From positions 69,474,344 to 69,538,343 of the forward strand of contig CM063108.1 in the NCBI GenBank assembly GCA_031841125.1: a stretch of DNA of 64,000 bases, written 5' to 3'. Position numbers and translations under genes: made by a program. The notes under the pieces are model-generated. The model saw only the letters and a list, made by a program, of their open reading frames with translations, made no database searches and was not told the DNA's origin. This document shows positions 1-11,944 of this stretch, in pieces. Numbering within the stretch: position 1 is the first letter of the stretch; each line of letters opens with the position of its first letter. The stretch comes from Acanthococcus lagerstroemiae. Its lineage: Eukaryota; Arthropoda; Insecta; Hemiptera; Eriococcidae.

Positions 1-90
1 GAAAGGTTGCGGGAGATCCTTGCTCTGTATGGGTCCGAGGAATCTGTGGTACAGATCCTGACTTGGTGCATGAATTACAATATAAACTGA
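1..90 (+). pseudogene. Possible 3' end of a frame entering from outside
   Basis: Frame 1 is open from the first base for 29 codons and ends in TGA at 88-90. The peptide contains REILALYGSEESVV and looks like ordinary coding sequence (mixed charged and aliphatic residues). Short charged tails of this kind end many LINE polyproteins, but I recognise no specific family, and a chance frame of this length is possible. Confidence 0.25.
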
Positions 91-1650
91 TAACGCCAGA
101 AGATTCCATTTAAATTTGATGCGAGGGCACTTGAAAAATTTATTTAGGGCTCTCAAAGACTCTTTACGACTTTTGAGATTTTTTTCATACTTGCTCAAAG
201 TTCCCAGAGATTCTTCTAGACTCTAGCTGGCTCCTTCGAGACTGTAAAACGTCGAAATTTTTGAAACATTTTAAATTTCAATTTTCCCCGGTGGCAAAGG
301 CAATTTATTCCTAGCCTCCTGTACTGATTCTTTCGTCCAATATGGAACAGATATAGGAATAGTTCACAAAAATATTACATGGGGATTCGAGAATTCAGTA
401 TCGAGGGATGAATCCCCGCATCGGCGAATGATGACCGCGAAAATCGTGCCAATATATTAACGAGCGTATACATATTCCATTCGTCACGGCGAATAATTTT
501 CGAAAACGAAACCCGAGCCGATCCTGGTAGCCGCGACTGAAGCGATCGAGCGGAAAATTAAAACCTTCGATCTTATTTTCCATGAGAAATACGCGACGAA
601 AATAACCAATAATTCAGCCACAATGGCGTATACATATTATAGAAAACGACAGAACCGAGAGTTATTATTATTAATTACTTGCCGATCTACTATATAGCTC
701 TAGATACATAGGCTGATCAGCGTGGTCGGCGCTCTTCCCAAATGCAATATTATATGAAAGCTATTCGCAGCCTATAATCGTATGACCCAGTGACTGTTTT
801 CTGCCCGAGCATTACGTACATTACATCAGCAGTCTGAATAAATAATTCCACGCATGCAGAAAAGATATACTCGCATGAAAAAGTATACATGAAGCGCGAT
901 CGCCGATGCGAAAAGACCCACCGGAACATCAATGACCAAAGTACATACAACTGAATATGCGCTTTTTTTTTTTTTTTTTTTTGAAGGATAAGAACTGTGG
1001 AATTTCGGCGTGAGTTTGACGGCAGTACGAAAATGAAATGGAAAAAAGTGACGAAAAAAAGTGAGAAAATAGAAAAAGAGTAAAGAATCGAGCGAGTTTT
1101 CTGGGTTCAATGTTCACGTTTTCTTCACATACGATTATCGTTCATTTACCGGCACTGCACTGTAGGAGTTCGCGAAGTCAGTCTTTCCTATACCTGCGTA
1201 TGCATCTTACCTCTACTTTTATAAGGGAAAAAAACAACAAAAAAAAACGATAAAATCTGTATTAAAATGCGCGAGATTGAGGTTTTTTTTTCCAACTTGA
1301 AAACGGATCGTATACAGCGGTGAAAACGAAAAAGGCGGTGCAATAATATAACGAATGCTAAAGAATTAACGGCGGCAATAATGCATCAATTTAAATCTAT
1401 TAGGATTGAGGTTATGCTGCAAAACGTACTCCTACAATAACGGTACAACACGATTGGGCTTTTAATGATGAGAGATAACTAGTTTCGCGCTTCTCTGTGG
1501 CCCGCGGGGCTTTTCAGTTTATTTCAACCCCATTTGTATGGCATTCGGATACCTGTCAGTCGACCTCATTTGAAGGTCGAACAGAATTCGCGTTAGACTG
1601 ACTTTTTATTAGCCGCTCTGAACATGGGCGATCGCGGTCACTAAATGCAT
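91..1650. other. No gene recognised
   Basis: AT-rich sequence with scattered CpG. It holds a T tract at about 961-982, a short cluster of GACTCTT-like words at 145-245 (see the finding on that repeat), and short open frames without recognisable products. I see no repeat ends or target duplications here. Confidence 0.5.
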
Positions 1651-1658
1651 CATTTATC

Positions 1659-1773
1659 AGACACGGAGTAGAAAAGTAAAGCCTCTACATGAGGAGGTAT
1701 CTGTCAAAAAGGCCCTTGTCGAACAAGGGCCCTTTTCGCGGAGATGCTGATTTTCGGATTCTCCGTGTCCTAC
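1659..1773. repeat. Small inverted repeat with GGCCCTTG hairpin
   Basis: A near-perfect hairpin (AAAAGGCCCTTG, short loop, CAAGGGCCCTTTT) lies at about 1708-1735. It sits between weaker outer arms, GACACGGAG near 1660 and its complement near 1765. The AAAAGGGCC word recurs in a palindrome at 43578-43651 and in two other repeats (12989 and 22437). A foldback fragment is likely, but its ends are not defined. Confidence 0.4.
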
Positions 1774-1992
1774 TTTATTAGGAAACCCCCGCTCTATGTA
1801 ACAACATATGATATTCAGCAAAATTGGCGCCAATTGGGACGCGTCAGCAAAATGGCTGACATCTGGTGGACAAATGCAGAAGCTACCCAAACGGGATGAA
1901 TACGTAGCGCGCCATCTACTTTACAAATGGTGGCCAAAAGTGGAAGTACACAAAACGGAATGAAATACACTAGCACTCCACCGTCGTGACGC

Positions 1993-2226
1993 CAGGCCTG
2001 TAGCCAAGGGGGCAGGGGGCATTGCCCCCCTGGCTATCGGCTTTGCCCCGCCCCCGGCAAGAATTCGCCGACTGTTTATTTCAGTATCTTAGTAAATAAC
2101 ATTTCAAAAAAGCTTTGCATTTATTAAATTTCATACGAAACATCGTCTTTATATTTATCGACAATAATGACTGCCCCCCTGAAAGTTCAATTGCACCCTC
2201 TGAAAAAATTCCTGGCTACAGGCCTA
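1993..2226. mobile_element. hAT-type MITE with perfect 8-bp target duplication
   Basis: A 234-bp non-autonomous element. Its ends are 14-bp inverted repeats, CAGGCCTGTAGCCA on the left and the complement of TAGGCCTGTAGCCA on the right (13/14). It is flanked by the identical 8-mer CGTGACGC at 1985-1992 and 2227-2234. Eight-base duplications together with ends beginning YAG are diagnostic of hAT transposition. The interior has no coding capacity and includes C- and G-rich runs close to the ends. Confidence 0.88.
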
Positions 2227-2234
2227 CGTGACGC

Positions 2235-2838
2235 GACCGAATAAATGACTACAAATGCATTGGTAGGAACGTGTCATATACATAATAGTCAATGAAACCA
2301 AGCATACATTACGTTATATCATAGAGTGAACAGCGAGTGACTCCATCCAGGATAATGCACCTCAGAAATTAGCAAGTTACACATTTTGGTTGCCTTATGA
2401 GCAGGGAGAGACTTCTTCGCCACTACATTAGCTTCAATCACAAGAATGGACAATAACTCATCATACAGCAAGTTAGGAATTGTATTGTTTCATAAGTTGT
2501 ATTAATGTATGGTAACTAGCAAAGTAGAAGAGTAAATGCATAAAATTGACCAATATTATCATGGGAAAACAGCTAATGATAAGCCACGACACGTCCCACC
2601 ACACTAATTTTCCCATCGCTCTAAAAAGGGCTCCTGTCATCTTCCTTCTTTCTTAATTCGTCCGCGTTTGTTTCTGAATGAACTAAACAATTAATCAGTC
2701 ATTTCTGTTAATGAAGTCACCGTGAACACTTTTTATAATAACATATTTTTCAGTTAAATCAGTCTGAAAGGAATATTTTAGCTTGAAAACTTTGAAGTTG
2801 TTTTTCTTAAAACCATAATTGCTGACATGGGCCCTTTT
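2235..2838. other. No gene recognised
   Basis: AT-rich, low-information sequence with no repeat structure or open frame that I can assign. Confidence 0.4.
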
Positions 2839-2839
2839 G

Positions 2840-3055
2840 ACAGATAACTCCTCAAAAAGCCCTTTATACATTTCCGAAGATTCTAAACTGAGTACCTAAC
2901 GAGTGTTCTTAACAAGTCTTAGCGCTGCAGTCTTGAAGTCTTTGTAAGACTTTCCTAACCTGTTAACCTGTTTAACGCTCTTTCAGACTGTTCAACGGCT
3001 CCTTTAAGATTCATTAAAGCTCTTCCAGACTTGGTTAGACTCTTCAAGTCACCGC
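2840..3055 (-). repeat. Degenerate GACTCTTYAGACTT short-period repeat
   Basis: About twenty variants of AGACTTT, GACTCTTC or CTCTTCCAGAC follow one another at roughly 10-20 bp spacing. It is the same degenerate family, in reverse complement, as the larger block at 52290-53270. It is non-coding. Confidence 0.5.
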
Positions 3056-3175
3056 AGAGGCGTCGCTGGAATTTTTTTTTTTTTTTGGGGGGGGAGAGGG
3101 GATAATTTTTTCAGTAGTGTTGACCTACATTCATCGGCGTTGGTGGATTTTTTGGGGGGAGGGGTGTAGTATGTT
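3056..3175. repeat. Direct repeat of a G-rich transposon-like end
   Basis: CAGAGGCGTCGCTGGA followed by T-rich and G-rich runs (3055-3100) is echoed by CATCGGCGTTGGTGGA followed by a T run and GGGGGGAGGGG (3133-3170). CAGAGGCG is a common hAT-type terminus, but I find no opposite end or target duplication, so I treat this as a fragment. Confidence 0.3.
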
Positions 3176-3230
3176 GTATCAAAATATCCAACAGTCATTC
3201 AAGTCATTTATTTTCATTCATTTAAAAATG

Positions 3231-3792
3231 GAATCGGTTTGTGTAGAAACAGGTTAAGTCACACTGTTATAATTTTTCAGGAAAGCCAAAAAACTGTTTT
3301 AGGGTATTTGGCAACATTGACACTTCATTATTTTCATATTGTTATATGATATTTGGGCTGAAAAAACCAATGCCATTATTCATTTTTATGAAGGTAACCA
3401 AAAAAGCGTGAAATTTATATTCAAAATGTGACTTGACCTGTTTCTCTACAAAATTGGATTGTGATAACAAATAAAATTGTTCACTAATTCACTCCTTTAC
3501 GTTTCACATACACCGGCATACTCATGCAATTAATTGCTGATGCGCTTGCTTCATAATAATAAAACACTCAATGATGATGAGGAGAACTTGGCCTGTTTTA
3601 CTTCAAAATGCGTGACTTATCCTGTTTCTCTCGTTCATTGAAATTTTCAAATCTCTTTATAGGCTTTCAGTATTGACGAATCGTGCTGATTTTTTGCCAG
3701 CTGACGCGACTTGGTCTTACAGTGTTGCCCATGTAAAAAATTCATTATGGTCAAAATGGGGACTTCACCTGTTTCTGCACAAACCGATTCAA
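3231..3792. mobile_element. Non-autonomous element with ~30-bp inverted ends
   Basis: The left end at 3231-3262 reads GAATCGGTTTGTGTAGAAAC and continues. Its reverse complement closes the element at about 3759-3790, with about 28 of 32 positions matching. Two further internal copies of the GACTT-CCTGTTTCT word (around 3430 and 3605) are oriented like the right end. There is no coding capacity. No clear target duplication is seen, so the superfamily is open. Confidence 0.55.
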
Positions 3793-4420
3793 TTTAAGAA
3801 TCAGCAAAGAAGACAAAAATTTAGAATTGGAAAATTCTATTATAATGACCAGGACTGCAATTTTTATGCGAATGCATATTTTTATCTATGGCGTATAGAT
3901 ATGTAAGTTTCAAAAGATCTTCACAAATCACAGAATTCTGAGTCAAATGAACAGCACTTTTCATCCTGCATATTTCGCATATTTGGCATTTACCGCATAT
4001 TTCGCACCAATTCTGCTTATTTTTCAATTTTTTTCCCCAAGAAGTTATTTTTTTAGTTCTGAAAGTGATGTCCGACTCCGACAAAAAATTGAGAAGACTT
4101 AACGGTTAATGAATCAGTAGAAAAGCTTTTAGAAAAATATGTTCTTTTGCACGTGAGATAACCTTTCTCTTGCCCGCATCACACTCATCAATCATCAAGA
4201 AATTACGAACAGGTGCATTATTTACTGAGCTGCATCTCCTATTAAAAGAAGTTTGGACTGTTAAGGAGATATACTTTGCTGGATCATTTACAAATATGAT
4301 AAAAATTGTCTCAGTGTATCCAACTTAATTTTTCCTTTGAAATGATTTACCCATATTGTGTTTGCATATTTATGCATATTTTACAATTTTGGCGCATATT
4401 TTCTGCATATTGAAGAAACT
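3793..4420. repeat. GCATATTT-rich fragments
   Basis: Two clusters of the word GCATATTT (3966-4005 and 4351-4412) lie in otherwise plain AT-rich DNA. The same word clusters at 5925, 28610-28675 and 32165-32580. The open frame on the minus strand at 4370-4606 crosses the second cluster. I do not recognise its product. Confidence 0.4.
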
Positions 4421-4636
4421 TGGCAAAACTAATATTTTTATACTCAACAATAGAATATTATGTCCCACGATTTTGGCAAGTATTCGGTTTAGGGTTCCTT
4501 CCTTTAATGGAAGAAATTCAGAATTATTTGATACGAGGGGAACTTCATCATCAGTGATACAGAAAACCCTTGCCCTGTGTAATAATGTCAGTCGTAGTGA
4601 CTCCACAATTGACTTATTTTAAATGTCTAGAATATA

Positions 4637-5476
4637 AGGTGAAGTCGCCTAATGTCGCCTTCTTTTTTTAAAATGACTATAATATTTCACCTATTTGAGC
4701 TATCAACCTTGAAAATAGCTCAAAATGTTCGTACATCCTTCTGCTACAAAAGTATCACGCTAAAATGGAGGGGGGAAGGTTCGTTGATTTTACATGAGTC
4801 AAAATCGGAAAAATTAAAATTACATGTAAAAGTCTATTGGCCTAATATCGCCTACCTAAAAAATCAAAAAAATTGACATTTTACGTTACTTATAATTAAA
4901 ATAAAAGATATTTTGACTTTATCCGTTCGAACAATTTGAACAAATGTACTTTTTTTTTGTTTGAGACTTCACCGAAGGCGACGTCGCAAACCTCATGCGC
5001 CCACGCAGAACATTTTGAACACGAGTGATAACAGTTTACAATATGTGGTTCCTAATATCGCCTACATGTTATCAAGAGGGCTATATTAGGCATTCGCGAG
5101 TGGGCGATATTAGGGAAAATGGTATTCACTTCCTTCGACGCCATACTCTGCTCAATTATTTATAAATTTTGGAACTTTTTATCTAAAACTACAATTTGAA
5201 CGTTTCTCATCACAACACTATTTGATTGAATATCCAGCATGCATCTTATCAGTCACAAGCGTCATCCAAAGACAACACTAAAAAAGTTTTCAAGTCCTCG
5301 ATTTCTTCTCCCAGCTCTCACTCATTGGTTTTTGGCTTTCGGAAACTAACTTTTACATGTACTACTGTTTTACGATACCAAACATGAAAATTTTTTGCCG
5401 CCAGATCGCGACATTACAGGGCGAAATAAGGTGGTAGGCGATATTAGGAACTGGGCGATATTAGGCGACTTTACCT
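4637..5476. mobile_element. TA-flanked inverted-repeat element (Tc1/mariner-like)
   Basis: An 840-bp element flanked by TA on both sides (4635-4636 and 5477-5478). The ends are inverted repeats of about 22 bp: AGGTGAAGTCGCCTAAT on the left, and on the right the complement of AGGTAAAGTCGCCTAAT, with TCGCC continuing in both. The word CCTAATATCGCC recurs at least four more times inside, in both orientations (about 4844, 5051, 5101 and 5430). TA duplication is typical of the IS630-Tc1-mariner group, but no transposase remains, so this is a family-level inference. Confidence 0.72.
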
Positions 5477-5479
5477 TAC

Positions 5480-5756
5480 CGACTCTGTTAGCAAGGTGCT
5501 GCAACAGATTTAGGATGGAGGTCCGTTTCCCTTATGGTGCTCCCATGCGCATTTAAGGTTATCTGGTAAACTCGTACACCCCTTGGCTATTGAACCTCTT
5601 CGTTTCTGGGCCACTTGGTGGTGACCTTTGACCCTCTCTGCAGCCGATCCCCGATCCCATATGTCTGTTCTGGTGCCAACCTTTCCCCCTCTATGGTTTT
5701 GTTTTAAGTTTTATTTTTTCATTTTTTAAAACTTTTTTATTTTTATTTTTGTTTAC

Positions 5757-5790
<34 letters not shown>

Positions 5791-5895
5791 CCCCCCCCCC
5801 TATTCCATACTGTCCGTCACCACTATTGGGACCTTCGGGCACCTGTCAAGAGGGACACAAATAATAATAAATAAATTAATTAATTAAAAAAAAAT
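5480..5895 (+). mobile_element. Probable 3' tail of a non-LTR retrotransposon
   Basis: A stretch of higher complexity and GC (about 5500-5700) passes through T-rich DNA and an (ATT)n microsatellite (about 5758-5789) with a run of ten C. It ends in a GACACAAATAATAATAAATAA tail-like sequence with TAAT/AAAT repeats at 5855-5890. Simple-repeat tails are usual for insect LINE 3' ends. No reverse transcriptase motif is left, so clade and 5' limit are unknown. It abuts the TA-flanked element. Confidence 0.35.
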
Positions 5896-6073
5896 TATTT
5901 AGACTGAATTCAGTGCATAAAATATGCGCATATTTCGCTATTTTTTGTGCATAAAAATTACAGCGCAATATTTAAAAATTAGATTTTTTCTATACTGCTC
6001 CACGTTCCTCAGATCTTCTAATAAAAATACCCTTTTTTCAAAACTTGATAAGACCAGCGCACCAAAGAAGGCT

Positions 6074-6236
6074 GGGTCTATAACCTAATATGACCCAACC
6101 TAATACCTAATGAGCCTGACCTGAAATTCGGTAAATAAAAAGTTAAGCATGGTTCAAATAGAAATTTATGAGTAAGTTATACCTGAAATGATAATCAATT
6201 GATCTTATCAGGCTGGGCCTTATTAGGTTACATAAC
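6074..6236. repeat. Short inverted repeat, TAACCTAATA arms
   Basis: Arms of about 26 bp (TAACCTAATATGACCC at about 6078 and the complement of TAACCTAATAAGGCCC near 6230) enclose about 105 bp. The GGGCCTTAT word of the right arm recurs at 6571 and 6594. It is probably a small MITE core or foldback. No target duplication is identified. Confidence 0.4.
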
Positions 6237-6239
6237 ACT

Positions 6240-7370
6240 ATTCTTCGTGAGTATCGCATACCTCGGTTTCAAATTGCTCAAATTTTGCTTTTCTGGCGTC
6301 AATCGTTAATCAGCTATACCACTGCAACAACTATCCAATGTATGATTTCTGGATAAATTCCATTTGACTAACATAATACTCGTAAATCCTCCAAGTTACA
6401 CAAAAAACATATAGGAGCACCTTTTACGTTATTGGAAAATCATCAACCGGCATACCTTGCACCAGTGAACTAATATCTTGATAAAAACAATTGGACAGTG
6501 TTGCCATATCATGAAGGAACAACTTTTCTGTAGTCTAAACTCTAAAGCATAGCAGTCAAAATCGGTATATTGGGCCTTATATTGTGGATCCGGGCCTTAT
6601 CGGGCTCATATACCTTAAGCAGTAAAATTAGGTTTCCCCCCGCCCCTGAAAATGTAGTATTATAGACGAAAAGAATTATATTCAGCTTTAGTTTATTATT
6701 TTAGGGCATTCATAGCAATGGGGGGGGGGATGAAGGTCATTTATTTTCAGATTTTGATTTTGTTAGACACTCTGTATATGCGTATTGCGAGTTAAGTGTA
6801 TAATACGGTACTATTAATTGCGGTATCACATGGCACTAATTTGTTTACCAATTTTTTATGACTGCAAGTACCTATAAATATAATTATTGGCCTTTGAATT
6901 TGGGGGGGGGGGGTAGAAATTACCCGTATACCCCCCCCCCTCAGTGACGCCCATGGTTGATCAGCATGCCCAACCAATCAACTACAGGGTGTTTCAAAAT
7001 AAACGTTAGTGAAAACACAAAGTACCCGGTATGGGAAAACATAAAAGGTTGGCAGCGCTGCAGCGGCCACAATGTCAACCCTGATCCTTCTCCCACAAGG
7101 CTGAACAGTAGTGTTGCGATAAATTACAAAAATTCATAAGTTACCGTAATTTAACCGTCATTTTTGGGAGAGTGAGAATTTATGGTTATGGTAAATAACC
7201 CCCACTGAAGGTAATTGAAAGTTTGAGACTTGTACCTAAAATATGTCTATGGTAAAATAACTTTTTATATTTGGACTGGTGAAAATTTTAAAACTGGTAC
7301 TTTCTTCTCAATTACCGAATTACAATGTAATTTTACGTAAATTTACGTAAATTTGCACTCCAAGTTTTGG
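6240..7370. other. No gene recognised; G and C runs
   Basis: AT-rich DNA containing homopolymer runs of 9-11 G at 6720 and 6901 and of C at 6931, plus reiterated TTACGTAAATTT at about 7333-7355. I do not recognise the short reading frames present. Confidence 0.4.
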
Positions 7371-9032
7371 CGCATTTATTCTTTTCTGCGACGAATAATA
7401 GACACAGGGACGTACCACTAAAGAGTTTCATCTGGAGGGGGGGGGGCAAAAATTGTGGAAGTGCCAACTGACTCGACTCAAAATTACCAAGTATCAAAGC
7501 AAAAAAAGAACCTTTTGACTTGTTGGATTTTTCCAACTGACTCACCTCAAAGTTGCCAAACATCATAGCAAGCAAAAACAAAACCTTCAACTTGTCAGAT
7601 TTTTCCAACTTCGCAACTCAATTCTCAAGTATCGAAGCAAAAAAAAAAAACAACTTTTGACTTGTTGGATATTTCCAACTCCGCCTGATTATAATTTTGT
7701 AAATTTTCCAGAGTACTGAGTGAAAAATTTTTACAGGAGGGAGTTTCCCACCTATCAGTACATCCCTGAATAAATGTGGCCGACGAAACAGTTTTCAGCC
7801 ATCTTCACAACCGGTTAACCACAAAATGTTTTCATATTGCGACACGTGGCAATGTCTAGTAAAACTCGAACCACCTCTCTTTTGCTCAGTTTTTAAAAAT
7901 GATAATTCTGGTTTAGGCTTCCCACCGTTAATAATTTCTAATTGTTCATTAAGAGTAAGTTATTGCGAAAACGGGTTTTCAATAAGATCTTGAATACACA
8001 TTTTAAGGGCAAAAAAACGCAGCGCATTCAAACATAACGCGTTGACTAGTAGAAAAACATATTCACGTTTCACTATCAATTTTGACGTTCGTGTGTACAT
8101 GTGTAGCCAAGCCGAGCCAAGCCTGACTCAAAACATTTCCAGAACGCAACCAAACGCACAGGTTTCGTCGCGTTGAACATGCTAGTGTGTTTTTGTGAAG
8201 GTAATTAACATGGAGGCAGAGAGTAGTCATGCAATGTTACATGCAATATGTAGGGTGTCTACTAGGATCAAATAATGAAAATTCGCGGCTTTTTTGTGGT
8301 TTTTTGTGACCTTTGAAATATAATTTTATCCCCCCCCCCATGAATTAGACAGAAAACTTGAAAGTAACAAACATGAGAAACTATGTAAAACTAACAGTAA
8401 GTTAGCACAGTTAGGTGCCAATAGTAAAAGAATAAAGAAAGTAGGAGATGCCTTTGATTGCCCACTGACACAACTGAATAATGCATGCTACTTAAAATCA
8501 GTCATTATAATTAGATAAAAATTACAGTAAATTGTAAATGTTTGGAAGTTGATCAGTATGGTAAGCAATGTAGAATCAAGTTAATTCAAAAATATAAATC
8601 TTATAATAGAAGGATTTCACCGAAAATTTAAAATAGTAACTCTCTTATTATTTTACGGGTATTTTGTAGAAATTCGTGACTTTTTCGTGTTTTTCATGTT
8701 TTTTATGACCTATATTAAAATTTCGTGGCTTTTTCGGGATTTTCATGGCTGGTAGACACCCTGGTATGGAAAAGAAGCGTTAAATATCCGATGTACACTT
8801 CGCTGGCCTATACAAAATAAACATGTACAAGGATTGCCGAATGCCGAACAGTGAATTTATTATACTTAAGCATATGCATTGTAAGCGTCAATACAGCCGC
8901 TGTATTGCCCAATGTTTCATTATGTTTTGTTTTGTTACAAGCTGAAGTTGATATTGTATATGAAAACTTATTTTCTCGGGAATTTTCAGGGTATGTGGCG
9001 CTTACCTTGCTTGCCTGGAATGCACGCCACTG
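7371..9032 (-). mobile_element. hAT element copy 1 (ZMYM-type), truncated and invaded
   Basis: This stretch aligns by eye over most of its length with the better-preserved element at 39593-40742. It ends at the same right terminus, GCACGCCACTG. Read on the minus strand, about 7735-8040 encodes a broken version of the same N-terminal exon, with an internal stop. Sequence equivalent to the first ~150 bp of the complete copy's left end is not found. A 513-bp element (8251-8763) has inserted, so the copy is older than that insertion. No 8-bp duplication could be found. Confidence 0.65.
8251..8763. mobile_element. AGGGTGTCTAC element inside hAT copy 1
   Basis: The insertion is defined by comparison with the uninterrupted copy at 39593-40742. 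The ends are inverted repeats TAGGGTGTCTACTAG and the complement of CAGGGTGTCTACCAG. Subterminal runs resemble TTCGTGGCTTTTTCGGG in both halves. Flanks are ATATG (8246-8250) and GTATG (8764-8768), a duplication of only 4-5 bp. That is short for hAT, so I leave the superfamily open. A second member lies at 36462-38230. Confidence 0.68.
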
Positions 9033-10690
9033 CACCACATCATCACGCAAGTTGACAAATGCGTACACAAAATAGCATAAATTAAGGGCAGGGAAATGGA
9101 CCTCCAAATACACATGTGAAATAATGAAACTAATTCAGCGACCTCTTAATGCTATGCTAATTTTCAGCTGAATATCGAACTGTTATCAAAAATGAATGCA
9201 GCGTCCATGAAGATTGAAAACCCGACGCAGTGTTGCAGTCGGATTCTTAGAACGTACGAACTCCAAAGCCTGGCTATTTTCAGCTTCGTCCCATCGACAG
9301 TTTTTCTTCACGCATACTCAGGCAATCATCCTCACCATGAAATCTCTTCGGAGGTTCTCGTACTCCAATTCTCTACGTAGCCTTCGCCATAAATTTGCGT
9401 AGCCTAATATTTTCTGAAAGCGGCAAAAATAGTTCAACTAATCCACCACAACGGAATTAAGTTAAATTTGAAATATCTGTGTTCCTGTTCGCGTCTTCGA
9501 CTCCAATAATACATATAATTATTTCCGGTATCGGAACTCCGTTTATTGGAACTGCTTATACGTGGTGATCGGTTTGTTCTTCACTTCCTGCTAATTAAAA
9601 CGAACGCCATCGATCGGTTGTCAATGTTGCGAGAACCCGCCGAAGACCAATGTCGTCTCTAATATTTCGACAATACGAGAATTTCGACGCTGAAGTCAAA
9701 TCAGTTTGTCAACTTCGTTCATAAATAAGATGGACAGACACCCGACTGAAATGCGGCCGACCATGCAAGGTGAACGCACGACGAAAATTACAATCGAGTT
9801 CGTGAAACATTCACGGTCAGCCTGTCGCAAGATGCACCTAATTTTCGTTTGTGGAATCAACGAAACGCATCATTTTGGAAAATTAAAAATGAACCCGATT
9901 CGAACTGCGGTAATTTGGTCATTGACGACAATGCCGGTTCCTAATTACTTGTATCTCTGTCTAGTTAGTTCCTTGACCCCATGAGCCTTCTCGCGATCTT
10001 GTAAAAGAAAGAAGGAAAAAAAATGCGACATTAATGTTTTCCGACTTTATACACGATTACGTAACTCACGATGTGTTCTTCATTAATTTATTTATTTACG
10101 GGTACGTTGATGCGAGATTGCGTGCTGAAACCGTTCGTTTTTTCTCTGTGATTCTTCCCACATTACCGCACTGGAATGAAGAGGAAGAAAAGAAAAAATG
10201 AACTGCAGTTTCATCGTTGCGTTTATTCGATTTAAAAAAAATTCGGAATTGTACAGTTAAATTACAGTGTACTCGCTATTCCCCGTGTTCGTAGGACCAA
10301 TTTAGACTCGAAACAGAGAGAGGACAGATAGGAGACAGGTACCCAAATACCAAAGCTATAAGCACTCTACACGAAATTTCAGAAAGTCTATTACTCGCTA
10401 AGGAATGTTTGCCAAGCAACGCGGAAAACGATGGGAAACGAAAGGCATCTTTCTGTACCAAAGATTAGTTCGGTGTTTAACGTGAATCGAGGGGAAGGGT
10501 GTCGAAAATTTCTCAAACTTTCGACTTCAACTCCTTGTTTTCTTTACACCGTTGAAGATTATGTCATGATCTCATAAATATCCAATTTTCAGACCATAAT
10601 AATGGCAAAAAATACTAGGCTAGAAACTGTATCTACAGTGACTAGTGAGCGAAGGGAGGAAACATTTTGAACATTACTAGGGGGCTTTGC
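9033..10690. other. No gene recognised
   Basis: About 1.65 kb of AT-rich DNA without recognisable repeats or protein families. Frames at 9192-9402 and 9706-9984 overlap in several registers and have no recognisable domain. Confidence 0.4.
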
Positions 10691-10757
10691 CCCCTGGCCG
10701 CTTTGTGGCCCAACCCCCGTCGTTACTCGGGCCTCCAGTATCCCCCATTATTTAGCG

Positions 10758-10946
10758 CAGTGCTTCTCAACCGGATCAATTCCAGGGACCGGCAAAACGA
10801 TTTGGTGTGTTCTTATTGAGAACCGGTAGTTAGTTTTAGTTCACACAAAAAATAAATCATGGCGACAAAAAATATTTTTCATGACTTTATTTCATTTTAA
10901 GCGGACCGGCAAATGTTCTTAGCGGACCGGCGGTTGAGAAACACTG
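10758..10946. mobile_element. hAT MITE, CAGTGCTTCTCAAC ends
   Basis: A 189-bp element with inverted ends CAGTGCTTCTCAACCGG and CCGGCGGTTGAGAAACACTG. It is flanked by ATTTAGCG (10750-10757) and ATCTAGCG (10947-10954), an 8-bp duplication with one later change. Ends of the CAGTGGTTCTCAACC type are well known from hAT MITEs across animals. The interior repeats GCGGACCGGC near the right end. It is non-coding. Confidence 0.9.
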
Positions 10947-11039
10947 ATCTAGCGCTCTAGACACGTGCCTATGTTGCCTATATGTAAATACGGCACTGGA
11001 CGTCATAATAAGCTAAGCGTATCTTACCCTAAATAAAAA

Positions 11040-11940
11040 AATTTTCATGGCAATTATATGAAAATAACCCGGCGCTACACCACCCAAGAACTCACTCCTC
11101 TACCAAGGACCCCCTCCCCCTTGAGTGGGATACCCTTTACTAATTTCCACCACAGCTGTCCTCCATCACAGTCACTTTCCCCCACAATGCTCCTCCTCGC
11201 CCACCGCGACGCCCCTCCTCACCGTGGCCGTCCTCCCTTTTCAGGAGCTTCCCCCTCCACCGAGGGAGCTCTCCCCCGGGGTAGGGTGTACCTCTGATGA
11301 AACGTGAGATTAAGGTACAGACGAGGCCACCAGGAATTTATTCACACAGAGGAGAAGGGGAGCGTGGCTTTTACTGTTTAGTGTATAAAGAGCCCTTCTC
11401 CACCACAACTCCTCGTCCTTCACCCCAAATCTCCCTCCTCCACCATGAACCCACTCTCGAAAGTAGGCTATCCCTGAAGAAATAAGCAATTGAGGGGCAG
11501 GGTAGACAACCCGCAGTGGGTTTTTGTCTCCTGGAGGCGGTCACGGCCGCAGATTTTACTATGCTCCCTCCTCCACCATGAACCCCCTTCCAAGGGTAGG
11601 CTACCCCTGGAGAAATGAGCAACTAAGGGGCAGGGTAGGCAACCCGCAATGGGTTTTCCTCCCGGAGGCGGTGGCGGCGGCGGATTTTACCTTTTTATTA
11701 AGGGGCAGGGTAGACAACCCGCAGTGGGCTTTTTCTCTCGGAGGCGGTGACAACGGCGGATTTTACTAAGCTCCCTCTTCCAACATGAACCCCCTCCCAA
11801 GGGTAGGCTACCCTTAGAGAAATGAGCAATTAAGGGGCGGGGTAGGCAACCCGCAGTGGTTTTTTTTCTCTCCCGGAGGCGGTGTGGTGACGCATTTTAC
11901 TTTTTTAGTATAAAGAGAGATATGGTCGCTTCTCTTGCAT
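11040..11940 (+). repeat. CT-rich minisatellite with GGGTAGGCAACCCGCAGT units
   Basis: The first part (11090-11290) is C/T-rich with CTCCACCATGAACCCC-like words. From 11490 to 11900 four irregular tandem units each begin GGGGCAGGGTAGACAACC or a close variant. Each continues through CCCGCAGTGG, a T run, GGAGGCGGT and GATTTTAC, with a longer spacer in alternate units. Several open frames result from the skewed composition and I do not regard them as genes. The same words occur at 62280-62890 and 63040. Confidence 0.7.
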
Positions 11941-11944
11941 CAAG

